In this document: positions 32,067-40,992 of the stretch, piece after piece
Position numbering within the stretch: the stretch's first letter is position 1
How the letters are laid out: each line of letters begins with the position of its first letter
Origin: Enhydrobacter sp.
GTDB lineage: Bacteria; Pseudomonadota; Alphaproteobacteria; Reyranellales; Reyranellaceae
Direction: 5' to 3'
NCBI RefSeq assembly: GCF_030246845.1
Contig: NZ_CP126889.1
Location: forward strand, 2,108,001-2,172,000
Length of the DNA: 64,000 bases
Translations under genes and position numbers: made by a program
Notes under the pieces: generated by a model
The model's database searches: none
What the model was told of the DNA's origin: nothing
The model's input: only the letters and a program-made list of their open reading frames with translations

Positions 32067-33428
32067 TCACGTCTCGAGCGCGGCGCGGGCGGCCAGCGCG
32101 TCCTTGTTGCCCGGATCGCCGGCCAGGGCGGTGTCCAGCGTCTCGCGCGCCCGATCGTTTTCGCCGAGGGCGACCAGGCAGATCCCGTAGTTGGTGAGCA
32201 GGCGAGGATCGCCCGGCAGGCTGCGCAAGGCATGCTCATGCAGCGCACGCGCTTCGGCGGCGCGGTCGAGATCGACCAGCACCGCACCGAGATTGGTGAG
32301 CACCAACGGATCGTCGGGCGCCAGCCGGGACGCCCGCTTCAGGGTCCGCCGCGCTTCCTCGTGGCGCTTCAGCCCGCGCAGCGCGAGGCCCTGGTTGTTC
32401 AGCGCACGGACATCGTTGGGCGCATTGGCGAGGAAAGGCGCCAGCGTCTCGAGCGCCTCGGCAAACCGGCCCTGCTCGATCTGCAGGAAGGAAAGCTGCA
32501 GGATGGCGTCGCGATCGGCCGGATCCTGGCGCAGCGCCCGACGCAGCACGCCGACTGCGGCCTCGGTCTCGCCGGCCGCGGTCTGGGCGAGCGCCAGGGT
32601 CTTGAGGGCCGGCGCGAAGGACGAGTCGAGTTCCAGTGCCCGGCGGATCGGGGTGATGGCCTCCGACGGCCGGCCGGCGAAGTACAGAACAAAGCCCAGG
32701 GCGTGATTGAGGCTGGCGCTTTGCGGCGCCAAGGCGAGCGCCCGCTCGGCTTCGGCGATCGCCTCGTCGTGATGATTCAGGCCGCCCAGTGCGAGGGCGC
32801 GGTCGCCCAGGATCTGGGCCTGCCGCGCGGTATCGTCCTCGGCGTCCAGAAGCGCCATGTCGAGCACCTCGATGGCCGGTCCGTAGTGGCCCAGGCGATA
32901 GAGCGCATATCCCAGCATGTTGCGGGCCCTGGCCTGCAGAGGCTTCAGCGCCTCGCCGCCGGGCTGCTGCATCGCCCGGTCGACGTTGTGCGCCAGTTCC
33001 GCCAATTCCCGCTCGGCGGCGGCGAAGCGACCCTGGTCCAGATGGAGCGAGGCCAGCGCCAGCCGTGCCTCGATATGGGTCGGCGCCCGCCGGATCGTAT
33101 CGCGGAAGCGCTTGGCGGCCTCGTCCAGCCGTCCCAGCCGCCGCGCCATCAGGCCGAGATTGTAGGACAGCATCGGCTCGTTGGGGTCCTTGGCCAGCGC
33201 CTTGCGCCACAGCGCTTCGGCATCCGTGAGCGCGCCGCGCTGGGAAAGACAGACCGCCAGGTAATGCAGGATGTCGGGTCGATCGCCGTAGCGGCCATGC
33301 GCCGACCGGACCAAGGGCTCGGCGCGGTCGAACCAGCCTGCCCGCAGATATTGGACGGCGGTCTGCAGCTCCGGATCGGGTTGGCCCCGGGGCGGATTTG
33401 CTGTGGCAGGAGGGGGCGCAGTGACCAT
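32067..33428 (-). CDS. Tetratricopeptide repeat protein
   Basis: About 453 residues, almost wholly tandem TPR units of 34 residues (typical W/LG/Y/A/F/A/E/P positions, for example LSYNLGLMARRLGRLDEAAKRF and ALNNQGLALRGLKRHEEARRTL), roughly ten repeats. No signal peptide or membrane segment. Probably a scaffold or a processing factor; no enzyme domain is visible. The ATG at 33428 is used; a TTG 33 bases upstream could extend it. Its 3' end is 22 bases before the YggS gene. Confidence 0.85.
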   Translation of the reverse strand: MVTAPPPATANPPRGQPDPELQTAVQYLRAGWFDRAEPLVRSAHGRYGDRPDILHYLAVCLSQRGALTDAEALWRKALAKDPNEPMLSYNLGLMARRLGRLDEAAKRFRDTIRRAPTHIEARLALASLHLDQGRFAAAERELAELAHNVDRAMQQPGGEALKPLQARARNMLGYALYRLGHYGPAIEVLDMALLDAEDDTARQAQILGDRALALGGLNHHDEAIAEAERALALAPQSASLNHALGFVLYFAGRPSEAITPIRRALELDSSFAPALKTLALAQTAAGETEAAVGVLRRALRQDPADRDAILQLSFLQIEQGRFAEALETLAPFLANAPNDVRALNNQGLALRGLKRHEEARRTLKRASRLAPDDPLVLTNLGAVLVDLDRAAEARALHEHALRSLPGDPRLLTNYGICLVALGENDRARETLDTALAGDPGNKDALAARAALET

Positions 33429-33478
33429 GGCGCGCCGTGTGTAGACCCACCCTTCTGCCAAGGCTAGACGGAAACACC

Positions 33479-34006
33479 ATGGTCAAGGATATCGATCTGT
33501 TCCAGGCGGCCATGGGCGATGTGACCCCGCTGAAAGGGCGGCGGCGGCACCGTCCGCCGTCCGAATCGAAGCCCAAGCGAGTGCCGGGAGGAGAGCCGGC
33601 CGCAATCGTTGCGTCCGCCGTGCGCGGCGCGCCGGCCGCCGCCGGCTTTGCCTTCGACCGGGACATCGACCGTGCCCTGTCGCGCGGCCGCCGCTCGCCC
33701 GAGGCCAAGCTCGACCTGCACGGCATGACGCTGGCGGCCGCGGAGCGCGCGGTGGCGCGGTTCCTCGAAGAGGCGTCCGCACTCGACCTGCGCGTCGTGC
33801 TGATCGTGACCGGCAAAGGTTTGCGGCCGGAAGGCGGCCGCATCGTCGGCGGTCGCATTCGGGCGGAGTTTCCCGGCTGGCTGGAGCGGCCGACAAACCG
33901 GGCGCGGGTCCGCGGACTGAAGCCCGCCCATCCGCGCCATGGCGGCAGCGGCGCCTTCTATGTGCTGTTGCGGCGCCCCTCGCGGCCTCCGGTCTCTGCA
34001 CGATGA
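33479..34006 (+). CDS. Smr-domain protein
   Basis: 175-residue protein with an Smr (small MutS-related) domain in the C-terminal half. The motifs are LDLHGMT (about residue 80) and TGKG (about 115), followed by HGGSGAFYVLL. Smr domains in stand-alone proteins are nucleases acting on nucleic acid, in some cases in ribosome rescue. The N-terminal 60 residues are basic and low in complexity. Divergent from the TPR gene with about 50 bases between the starts. Confidence 0.88.
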   Translation: MVKDIDLFQAAMGDVTPLKGRRRHRPPSESKPKRVPGGEPAAIVASAVRGAPAAAGFAFDRDIDRALSRGRRSPEAKLDLHGMTLAAAERAVARFLEEASALDLRVVLIVTGKGLRPEGGRIVGGRIRAEFPGWLERPTNRARVRGLKPAHPRHGGSGAFYVLLRRPSRPPVSAR

Positions 34007-34096
34007 CTGCTCGTCTCGCGCGGAAGTGAGCAACGCGCGCCTTGCGCTGTCGCTTCGGCGTTTCGATGTCCGTGCGGACGCGCGGGAGAGGCGTGA

Positions 34097-34468
34097 ATGC
34101 GTTGCATAACCCTGACGACCTATCTGGTCCTGCTTTCGGCAGCTTTCTGCGGTGGCGTCTATGCCGCGGCGGTTCAACACAGGATGACGACCGATGGACC
34201 TGCTCGGGCGGGCGATCTGGCCAGCCTCGCGCCGGCCCGGGTTTTCCCCCTGGCGGCGGGCCGCGTGGTCGCCGTCGACCCGGCCGACGGCAGGATCATG
34301 GTCGAGCATGCGCCGATCCGGCGCTTCTATTTGCAGCGGGCGACCGGCATCTTCCCGGTCGCGGACCGGACCCTGCTTGTGGGCCTGACGCCCGGCGACA
34401 AGATCCGCTTCGATCTCGAGCGCCGGGCCGGGCACTATGTCATCACCCGTATCGAGAACAGCAACTGA
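34097..34468 (+). CDS. CusF-like periplasmic protein lacking the metal ligands
   Basis: 123 residues with a signal-like N-terminal helix (ITLTTYLVLLSAAFCGGVYA) and a CusF/EcfE-type OB-fold domain at about 52-121. In CusF, His36, Trp44, Met47 and Met49 hold copper or silver. The aligned residues here are His71, Leu79, Ala82 and Gly84 so only the His remains. The fold signature GLTPGDKIRFDLERRAGHYVITRIE is intact. It probably does not bind copper in the CusF manner. Followed convergently by ada. Confidence 0.7.
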   Translation: MRCITLTTYLVLLSAAFCGGVYAAAVQHRMTTDGPARAGDLASLAPARVFPLAAGRVVAVDPADGRIMVEHAPIRRFYLQRATGIFPVADRTLLVGLTPGDKIRFDLERRAGHYVITRIENSN

Positions 34469-34478
34469 ACGACGGCGG

Positions 34479-35618
34479 TCAGCCGCTGCGCCGCCGTTCC
34501 GCCGCCAGCAGCCGCTCCTTGCGGGCCAAGCCCCAGCGATAGCCGTTCAGCCGACCGTCGGAGGCGACCGCACGGTGGCAGGGGATGACGCCTGCTGCCT
34601 GGTTGGTCGCGCAGGCCCGACCGACCGCCCTCGCGGCCGTGGGCGCGCCGATGCGGGCGGCAATCTCGCCGTAGCTGCGGGTCTCGCCGGGCGGGATCTC
34701 GGTCAGCGCCTTCCAGACCTTCCATTGGAAGGCCGTCCCGACGATGTCGAGCGGCACGTCCGGCCCATCCAGCGCCGACGGCTTGCGACCATAGAGCCGG
34801 GCCAGGACGCCCTTCACCCGCAGACCGAGCGCCTCGTCGTTGCGCTTGAGGTCTGCGGCCGGGAAGTCGCGCCGGAGGTCGCGTTCCAGCACGCGGTCGT
34901 CGTCACCCAGGAAGACAGCGGCAATGCCCTTGTGCGTCGCCGCGACGAGCACCCGGCCATAGTCGGAATCGACGGTCGTGAAGTCGATATGGGCGCCGGC
35001 GCCGCCCTTGGCGTAGGTCGCCGGCGTCATGCCCAGCGCCTTGTTGCTCGACTCGTAGACGCGGCTCGGCGAGCCGTAGCCCGCGCCGTAAAGCGCCTCG
35101 CTCACCCTCTCGCCGTCGCGCAGCGCCTTGCGGAAGCGCTCCCGCTTGCGCGCCACCAGCCAGTCGCGCGGACTGACGCCGAGTTCGGCAAGGAAGCGCT
35201 TGCTGAGGGCACTGGGCGAAAGCCCGATCCGGCGCGCGACCTCGGCCAGCGAAGGCTGGCTTTCCGTGTCGCCGGCATCGAACAGCATGCAGGCCTTCGC
35301 GACCGGGCCGCTCAGCCCGGCCTCGATCTGCCAGTCGCGCGGCCGGCAGCGCTTGCAGGGGCGAAAACCGGCCGCTTCGGCTGCCTCCGGTGAGGCATGG
35401 AAGGCCACATTCTTGCGCAGCGGCGGGCGGGCGGCGCAGGACGGCAGGCAGTAGACGCCGGTCGTCCTGACCGAGAACCAGAAGCGGCCGTTGAAGGCGC
35501 GGTCGCGCCGGCGGACCGCTTGCCAGCAGGAATCAGGGTCGGGGAACGCGGCCTGGGGGGAGAAGCTGGCGGGTGCCACGGCGGCGGTGGATGGGAGGAT
35601 GGAGAGGTGCTGGGTCAT
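34479..35618 (-). CDS. ada: Ada: bifunctional DNA methyl-phosphotriester repair protein and regulator
   Basis: 379 residues. The N-terminal Ada domain has four zinc-binding Cys (57, 61, 88, 91), Cys57 in GVYCLPSC being the one methylated by DNA phosphotriesters. An AraC-type HTH follows (about 95-200; RRIGLSPSALSKRFLAELGVSPRDWL). The C-terminal O6-methylguanine methyltransferase carries the acceptor Cys347 in VIPCHR. So it is the full three-domain Ada, which repairs alkylation damage and switches on its own regulon. The ATG at 35618 is chosen; ATG at 35627 is an alternative. Confidence 0.93.
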   Translation of the reverse strand: MTQHLSILPSTAAVAPASFSPQAAFPDPDSCWQAVRRRDRAFNGRFWFSVRTTGVYCLPSCAARPPLRKNVAFHASPEAAEAAGFRPCKRCRPRDWQIEAGLSGPVAKACMLFDAGDTESQPSLAEVARRIGLSPSALSKRFLAELGVSPRDWLVARKRERFRKALRDGERVSEALYGAGYGSPSRVYESSNKALGMTPATYAKGGAGAHIDFTTVDSDYGRVLVAATHKGIAAVFLGDDDRVLERDLRRDFPAADLKRNDEALGLRVKGVLARLYGRKPSALDGPDVPLDIVGTAFQWKVWKALTEIPPGETRSYGEIAARIGAPTAARAVGRACATNQAAGVIPCHRAVASDGRLNGYRWGLARKERLLAAERRRSG

Positions 35619-35691
35619 GACGCCCATATAGGCGCCCTGCCAAGCCTGCTCTATCCGGCCCCTGCCGGCAATTCCCCGGTCCGGGAAGGCT

Positions 35692-35931
35692 TTAGGACCA
35701 GAAACCCTTGGTGGCCTCGTGGCGGGCCCGCCCGCGATCGATCCCGATGTCGCGCAGCAGGCGGTCATCGAGCTCGGCCAGTTGGCGTCGTGAGCGGTGG
35801 ACCTCCGCCCGGGTCATCAGCCTCTCGACCCCGACGACGACCGCTCCGGCCAGCAGCGCCACGGCACGGCCGAACGTGAAGGAGGGGACATCCGCACGAG
35901 CGATTGCCCGCACGCTGGACAGGGTCGACAT
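35692..35931 (-). CDS. DUF1127 small protein (copy 1)
   Basis: 79 residues with the YjiS-like DUF1127 C-terminal domain (ELDDRLLRDIGIDRGRAR ... KGFW). The N-terminal half has a short hydrophobic stretch. These small proteins are induced by stress and, in some alphaproteobacteria, bind RNA or regulate phosphate and carbon turnover. It is divergently transcribed from a GcvA-like LysR gene, an arrangement repeated at 45.9 kb. Confidence 0.85.
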   Translation of the reverse strand: MSTLSSVRAIARADVPSFTFGRAVALLAGAVVVGVERLMTRAEVHRSRRQLAELDDRLLRDIGIDRGRARHEATKGFWS

Positions 35932-36072
35932 GGGTTAGCTCCGTTTGAGGCGGAAAAGCCACGACGGCTTCGTTACACCTCGTTTCTGCGCCCAATTTGC
36001 TGTACGATACGGCGATTCGCAAAGGATCATTGCTGGGGGGAGGCATAGAAAAACTATGAAGTTCGAGTCGCG

Positions 36073-36996
36073 ATGAGCCGATCTCAACTTCCCTTGAATG
36101 CCCTGCGGGCCTTCGAGGCCGCGGCGCGGCACGCGAGCTTCACGCACGCGGCCGAGGAGCTCCATGTCACCCAGGCGGCCGTCAGCCATCAGGTGAAGGC
36201 GCTCGAGGAGCGGCTGGGCGTGGCCCTGTTCGTGCGCCGGCCGCGTGGGCTCGAGATCACGGGCGAAGGCCAGGCGCTGCTGCCCGATCTGCGCGACGCC
36301 TTCGACCGCATGACCAACGCGCTCGAACGGGTCGGCCGCAAGGCCAACTCGGGCACGCTCAACGTCAGCCTGGTGACGACCTTCGCGCTGGGCTGGCTGG
36401 CACCCCGGCTGCACCGCTTCCAGGCCAAGCATCCGGAGATCGAGGTGCGCATGACGACGGCGCTGCGCCGCGTCGACTTCGCGCGCGAGGACTTCGACTG
36501 TGCGATCCGCTTCGTCGTCCAGCCCGAACCGGATCTGCACGCCACGCGCCTGTTCAGCGACGTGCTCACGCCGCTTTGCGGCAAGCGCTACAAGGACAAG
36601 CTCAAGACGCTCGACGATCTGAAGCGCGTGCCCTTCATCGACATGACCCACGACCCGGAATGGGCGATCTGGCTCAGGGCGGTCGGCATGGGCGACTTCA
36701 AGCCCAAACGCGTGCTGACCTTCGATTCCACGCTGATCGCCGTCGAGGCGGCGATGGAGGGGGCGGGCGTCGCCGTCGGCCCGCCCCAGCTCTTCCGCGA
36801 GGAGCTGGCGGAGGGCCGGCTGTTCCAGCCTTTCCCGCAGATCGTCGACTCGGGAAAGGCCTGGTGGTTCGTCTGTCCGCCGTCCTCGGCCAACCGGCCC
36901 AAGACACGGGCGTTCGAGGAATGGCTGGTGGAGGAGCTCAGCGCGCCGCCGACGCGGTCCGTGCGACCGGCGCTTGCCGTGACGGGGCGTCGTTGA
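36073..36996 (+). CDS. LysR-family regulator, GcvA-like (copy 1)
   Basis: 307 residues. N-terminal winged HTH (LNALRAFEAAARHASFTHAAEELHVTQAAVSHQVKALE) is of the GcvA type, followed by the substrate-binding domain (about 95-300). The motif PLNALRAFEAAARH is diagnostic for GcvA-like LysR proteins, which control glycine cleavage or amino-acid-related functions in other bacteria. The divergent DUF1127 gene, about 140 bases away, is the likely autoregulated partner. A copper-chaperone-like gene follows 68 bases downstream. Confidence 0.93.
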   Translation: MSRSQLPLNALRAFEAAARHASFTHAAEELHVTQAAVSHQVKALEERLGVALFVRRPRGLEITGEGQALLPDLRDAFDRMTNALERVGRKANSGTLNVSLVTTFALGWLAPRLHRFQAKHPEIEVRMTTALRRVDFAREDFDCAIRFVVQPEPDLHATRLFSDVLTPLCGKRYKDKLKTLDDLKRVPFIDMTHDPEWAIWLRAVGMGDFKPKRVLTFDSTLIAVEAAMEGAGVAVGPPQLFREELAEGRLFQPFPQIVDSGKAWWFVCPPSSANRPKTRAFEEWLVEELSAPPTRSVRPALAVTGRR

Positions 36997-37064
36997 CGGG
37001 GGTGCGGTGTGATCTTCGCTGCTTGCCGGCCGAAATGCGTTGCGCCAGCAGGGAATCCTGATCA

Positions 37065-37493
37065 TTGGATGACGCCATGAGCATCGATATCCGCCGGCCA
37101 TGGGCGCGCATGCAGACCGCAGAATCGGGCGACGCGGCGGGTTTCGTCACGCTCACCAATCGCGGCCCCGAGCCCGACCGCCTGGTTGCGGCCGCCACGC
37201 CGCTGGCGGCGCGGACGGAGATCTGGGGCATCAAGGTGGTGGGTGCGGAGTTGCGCATGCGGCGGCTGGAGAGCGGCCTGCACTTGCCGCGGGACATGGC
37301 CATCGAGCTCAAGCCGCGCGGCTATCACCTGTTCTTCCAGGGCCTGGCAAAGCCTTTGGCACGTGGTCAGAAAGTTCCCGTCACGCTGACGTTCGCCTCG
37401 TCCGAGCCGCGGCAGATCGAATTGATCGTCGAGGCGGAGGGTCCCATCAACAAGGATACGCTGGGCCGGCCCCAGGAGGTTCAGGCGGGGTAG
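37065..37493 (+). CDS. PCu(A)C-type domain protein without signal peptide
   Basis: 142 residues of the PCuAC family, whose periplasmic members insert copper in cytochrome oxidase. No signal peptide is seen; the frame starts directly with the domain (SIDIRRPWARMQTAESGDAAGFVTL). The copper motif H-M-x10-M-x21-H-x-M is degraded: Trp54 and Ile56 replace His and Met, Met65 and His88 remain, and Phe90 replaces the last Met. Alternative starts upstream do not add a leader. It is therefore a cytoplasmic PCuAC-fold protein of unclear role. Confidence 0.75.
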   Translation: MDDAMSIDIRRPWARMQTAESGDAAGFVTLTNRGPEPDRLVAAATPLAARTEIWGIKVVGAELRMRRLESGLHLPRDMAIELKPRGYHLFFQGLAKPLARGQKVPVTLTFASSEPRQIELIVEAEGPINKDTLGRPQEVQAG

Positions 37494-38542
37494 CGATGGC
37501 GTCCGCCGAACGCGTCCTCGACGGTGAGCGCGTCGGGGTCGTCGCCGAGATAGGCCGGTCCGATCGGCACCTTGCCGTGTCCTCCGGGTACATCGAGCAC
37601 GTAGACCGGCTGCGCAAGCCCCGACAGCCGGCCGCGCAGGCTTTTCATCAGTGCCTGGCCGCGCGCGATCGAGACGCGGAAATGGCCGGTGCCGCGCACC
37701 AGGTCGGGATGGTGCAGGTAGTAGGGCTTCACCCGTGCGCTCACGAGCGCCCGCATCAGCGCGCACAGCGTCTCGACATCATCGTTGATGCCGGCCAGCA
37801 GCACCGTCTGGCCGACGAGTGGAAAGCCGGCATCGGCCAGTCGCGCCAGCGCCGCCCGCGCCGGTGGCGCGAGCTCGCGCGGGTGGTTGCAGTGGATGCC
37901 GATCCACACGCCTGCCCGCTGGGGCTTCAGGGCGGCCAGAAGCTCGTCCGTGATGCGTCCGGGATCGGCGATGGGAACGCGGCTGTGCACGCGGATCACG
38001 GCGACGTGCGGCATGGCGTCGAGCGCTCCGACCAGTTCGCCGAGGCGGCGCGGCGCCAGCATCAGCGGATCGCCGCCGGTCAGGATCACTTCCCAGATCT
38101 CCTTGTGCCCGCGGATATAGGCGAGGGCAGCCGCCAGCTCCGCTGCGCTGAGCGCCTCGCCGCCCGGCCCCACCTTCTCGCGGCGAAAGCAGAAGCGGCA
38201 ATAGACCGGACAGACATGCAGCGGCTTCAGCAGCACGCGGTCGGGATAGCGGTGCACGATCCCCTTCACCGGTGAGCGCGCCTCGTCGCCGATCGGATCG
38301 GCCAGCTCCTCGGGCGTCGTCTCGGTCTCGCGGATGTCGGGCACGAACTGGCGGGCGATCGGATCGCGGGCGAGATGGGTGCGGTCGATCAGGGCCGCGA
38401 GCTCGGGGGTAAGCGCGATCGCCATCGATCGGGCGGCATCAGCCAGTCGGGGATCGGCCTCGACCAGTCCTTCGTTTTCCAGGGCCTCGAGCGTACGCAG
38501 GGTCTGCATGGCGGCCGTCAGATAGGCAGCCGATCCGGTCAA
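37481..38542 (-). CDS. Radical-SAM lysine 2,3-aminomutase family protein (EpmB-like)
   Basis: 353 residues, KamA/EpmB family. The radical-SAM cluster motif CPVYCRFCF (CxxxCxxC) is followed by RREKVG, TGGDPLMLAPRRL and a PLP-binding region, as in EF-P beta-lysylation enzyme EpmB. No epmA or efp gene is nearby. The TTG start at 38542 overlaps the upstream gene's stop (TTGA); an ATG 33 bases in is an alternative. It could be lysine 2,3-aminomutase itself, but the short size fits EpmB better. The 3' end overlaps the PCuAC gene by 13 bases on the opposite strand. Confidence 0.78.
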   Translation of the reverse strand: MTGSAAYLTAAMQTLRTLEALENEGLVEADPRLADAARSMAIALTPELAALIDRTHLARDPIARQFVPDIRETETTPEELADPIGDEARSPVKGIVHRYPDRVLLKPLHVCPVYCRFCFRREKVGPGGEALSAAELAAALAYIRGHKEIWEVILTGGDPLMLAPRRLGELVGALDAMPHVAVIRVHSRVPIADPGRITDELLAALKPQRAGVWIGIHCNHPRELAPPARAALARLADAGFPLVGQTVLLAGINDDVETLCALMRALVSARVKPYYLHHPDLVRGTGHFRVSIARGQALMKSLRGRLSGLAQPVYVLDVPGGHGKVPIGPAYLGDDPDALTVEDAFGGRHRYPA

Positions 38543-39204
38543 GTCCAGCGGGCGGTGTCGGGCCGGTCGACGGCCGTGATCAGGGTTGCCGTGGACACGA
38601 CCGTCCAGTCGCAGAGGTCGTAACGGCGGCTGAGCCTGGCGCGCACCGCCGCTTCGGCCTCGCCTTCAGGCAACTTGGAGCGCTCCCACACGGCGAGATT
38701 GGGCCGGCGCGTCAGCAGCAGGCTGCGCACCCCGGCATGCCGGCCGGCGCCCGTGGCCTCGTCCATGCCAGGGCCGGTACGGTCGCCCGACGCCCGCCAG
38801 AGGCCGATCACCTGGGAATCGTAGGCGCTCTCGAAGCCCGGCCAGGCGGCGGCGCAGAGATCGAGAAACTCCGGCCAGTGTTCCGGCGGCGTGGCGAACC
38901 AGCGAAAGGCGTAGTTGCCCTGCCGGCTCGGCGCGGTCGCATCGGAAGGACGCAATGTCGGGCTCAGCGTCTCGCTGCTCACGGCAAGGATATCGGTGCG
39001 ATCGCTCGTCAGCGCGGCTTCCGCCGTCGCCGCGGTGGTCGGTTTCGTCCAGACCGTGAGGGCCTGCAGCTCGTCGCGCGGCCGGCCGATCTGGCTGCGC
39101 CAGATGCCGTAGATCGGCTGGCCCTGCTTCGACAGGCGATCGGCCACGGCCTGCCAGCGACGCGGAGCGGCCTCGATGCGATGATGGACGAACAGCAGGC
39201 TCAA
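38539..39204 (-). CDS. NIPSNAP/dimeric alpha-beta barrel-like hypothetical protein
   Basis: About 221 residues. The two halves resemble each other: PRRWQAVADRLSKQGQPIYGIWRSQIG in the first and PEHWPEFLDLCAAAWPGFESAYDSQVIGLWRASG in the second, each ending with a bulky strand and TVW/AVW. This is the pattern of a tandem ferredoxin-like (ABM/NIPSNAP) protein; I infer the fold, not the function. The TTG start at 39204 overlaps the monooxygenase stop (TTGA), and its own stop overlaps the TTG of the aminomutase-like gene, so the three genes look translationally linked. Confidence 0.65.
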   Translation of the reverse strand: MSLLFVHHRIEAAPRRWQAVADRLSKQGQPIYGIWRSQIGRPRDELQALTVWTKPTTAATAEAALTSDRTDILAVSSETLSPTLRPSDATAPSRQGNYAFRWFATPPEHWPEFLDLCAAAWPGFESAYDSQVIGLWRASGDRTGPGMDEATGAGRHAGVRSLLLTRRPNLAVWERSKLPEGEAEAAVRARLSRRYDLCDWTVVSTATLITAVDRPDTARWT

Positions 39205-40841
39205 GCCGCGACGACTTCGTGCCGCGACAGCGTGAATCCCTCGTATCCCTTGCCGGCCACCTCGTCGCAGCGCTTCCGGTAGCGATCGAAGCCGCCGACA
39301 TAGGGCATGAAGACGCGCGGCTTGCCGGGTATGTTGGCGCCCATGTACCAGGAATTGGCCAGCGGATAGAGCGTGCTGTTGGCAACGGCGTTCACGTGGT
39401 GCACCCAGTCCATCTCCGCCTCGGGCGTCGGCTCGATGCGGTCGAGTTGGTGCCTGCCCAGGTGATCGATCGCATCGGCGATCCAGTCGACGTGCTGCTC
39501 GATCGACGCGATCATCTGCGTCTTCACGCCCGGGCTGCCGGGGCCGGTGACGACGAACATGTTGGGAAAGCCCGAGACCATCAGGCCGAGATAGGTGAGC
39601 GGTCCGCCTTCCCAATGGTCGCGCAGCACCGCGCCGTCGCTGGTGCGCACGTCGATCTCGCGCAGCGCGCCGGTCATGGCGTCGAAGCCGGTGGCGAAGA
39701 CGATGGCGTCGAGCTCGAACTCTTGCTTGCCCGTACGCAGGCCGCTGTCGGTGATCTCCTCGATCGGGTCGCTGCGCACATCGACCAGCGTGACGTTCGG
39801 CCGGTTGTAGGTCTCGTAGTAGTTGGTATCGAGGCAGAGCCGCTTGGTCCCGATCGGATGGTCCTTGGGCGCCAGCAGCTCCGCCGTCCGCCGGTCCTTC
39901 ACGATGCCGCGGATCTTGTTGCGCACGAACTCGGAGGCGGTGTCGTTGGACTCCTTGTTCACCAGGAGATCGGTATAGGCATAGAGGTAGCTGATGCTGC
40001 CGCCTTCCTGCCATTTGGCCTCATAGGCCTCGTTGCGTTCCTCGGCCGAAACCTCGAGCGCCGACTTGGTCGGCTTGGCATGGCCGCCGATGGCGAACGG
40101 CGTTTCCATGGCGGCAGCGCGGCGGGCCGGATACTCCGCCTTGTGCCGCCGTTCGCGCTCGGGCTCCATCGGCCCGTTGCGGGCCGGCAGGCTGAAATTG
40201 GCGGTGCGCTGGAAGACGTGCAGGTGCCTCGCCTGCTGGGCGATGATCGGGATCATCTGCACGCCCGACGAGCCGGTGCCGATCACGCCCACGCGCAGGC
40301 CGGTGAAATCGACGCCCTCGTGCGGCCACAGGCCGGAGTGGTACCACTTGCCCCTGAAGCGCTCGAGGCCCTTGAAGTCGGGCACGCGCGGCGTCGAAAG
40401 ATTGCCCGCCGCCATCACGCAATAGCGTGCATGAATCTCCTCGCCCGAGCCGGTACGCAGCTTCCAGAGATTGGCCTTGCCGTCGAAGTGTGCGGCGAGG
40501 ACGCGCGTGTTGAGCTGAACGTCGCGGCGCAGATCGAAGCGGTCGGCGACGTGGTTGATGTACTTCAGGATCTCGGGCTGCGTGCCGTAGCGCTCCGGCC
40601 ACTTCCACTCCTGCTGCAGCTCGTTGGAGAAGCTGTAGGAATATTCCAGGCTCTCCACGTCGCAGCGCGCGCCGGGATAGCGGTTCCAGAACCAGGTGCC
40701 GCCGATCCCCGAGCCGGCTTCGTAGGCGCGGACCTTGAGCCCCAGGCCGCGCAGGCGGTGGATGGCATAGAGACCGGCAAGTCCGCCGCCCACGATGGCG
40801 ACATCGAGCTGGCGCGGCGCGGCGTGCGAGGCGTCGGGCAT
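39201..40841 (-). CDS. Baeyer-Villiger-type flavin monooxygenase
   Basis: 546 residues. FAD Rossmann fold GGGLAG (18-23), NADPH fold GTGSSG (188-193), and between them the Baeyer-Villiger signature FRGKWYHSGLWP (FxGxxxHxxxW, 162-172), which marks type I BVMOs that turn ketones to esters or lactones. Preferred start has GAGGAA nine bases upstream. It is the first gene of a three-gene minus-strand unit with a NIPSNAP-like protein and an EpmB-like protein. Substrate is unknown; a divergent esterase-like hydrolase (40993) could act on its product. Confidence 0.9.
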   Translation of the reverse strand: MPDASHAAPRQLDVAIVGGGLAGLYAIHRLRGLGLKVRAYEAGSGIGGTWFWNRYPGARCDVESLEYSYSFSNELQQEWKWPERYGTQPEILKYINHVADRFDLRRDVQLNTRVLAAHFDGKANLWKLRTGSGEEIHARYCVMAAGNLSTPRVPDFKGLERFRGKWYHSGLWPHEGVDFTGLRVGVIGTGSSGVQMIPIIAQQARHLHVFQRTANFSLPARNGPMEPERERRHKAEYPARRAAAMETPFAIGGHAKPTKSALEVSAEERNEAYEAKWQEGGSISYLYAYTDLLVNKESNDTASEFVRNKIRGIVKDRRTAELLAPKDHPIGTKRLCLDTNYYETYNRPNVTLVDVRSDPIEEITDSGLRTGKQEFELDAIVFATGFDAMTGALREIDVRTSDGAVLRDHWEGGPLTYLGLMVSGFPNMFVVTGPGSPGVKTQMIASIEQHVDWIADAIDHLGRHQLDRIEPTPEAEMDWVHHVNAVANSTLYPLANSWYMGANIPGKPRVFMPYVGGFDRYRKRCDEVAGKGYEGFTLSRHEVVAA

Positions 40842-40992
40842 GGGCTTCCTCTGGGCATCCTCTGGCTTTGTACGGCCAAGCGTCCGATGCTGCGACGCGC
40901 TTGGCAAGATGGCGGATGCAAACAGGGACGGCAGGCGAAATTCCACGAAACGGTGTCGGGATCACACGATCCTCGACGAGGGGCGGTTGGCC

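Noticed and set aside
35932..36072. Operator site in the DUF1127/LysR intergenic region
   Set aside because: Several T-rich and A-rich words could be called T-N11-A, but none stands out enough to report as a site.
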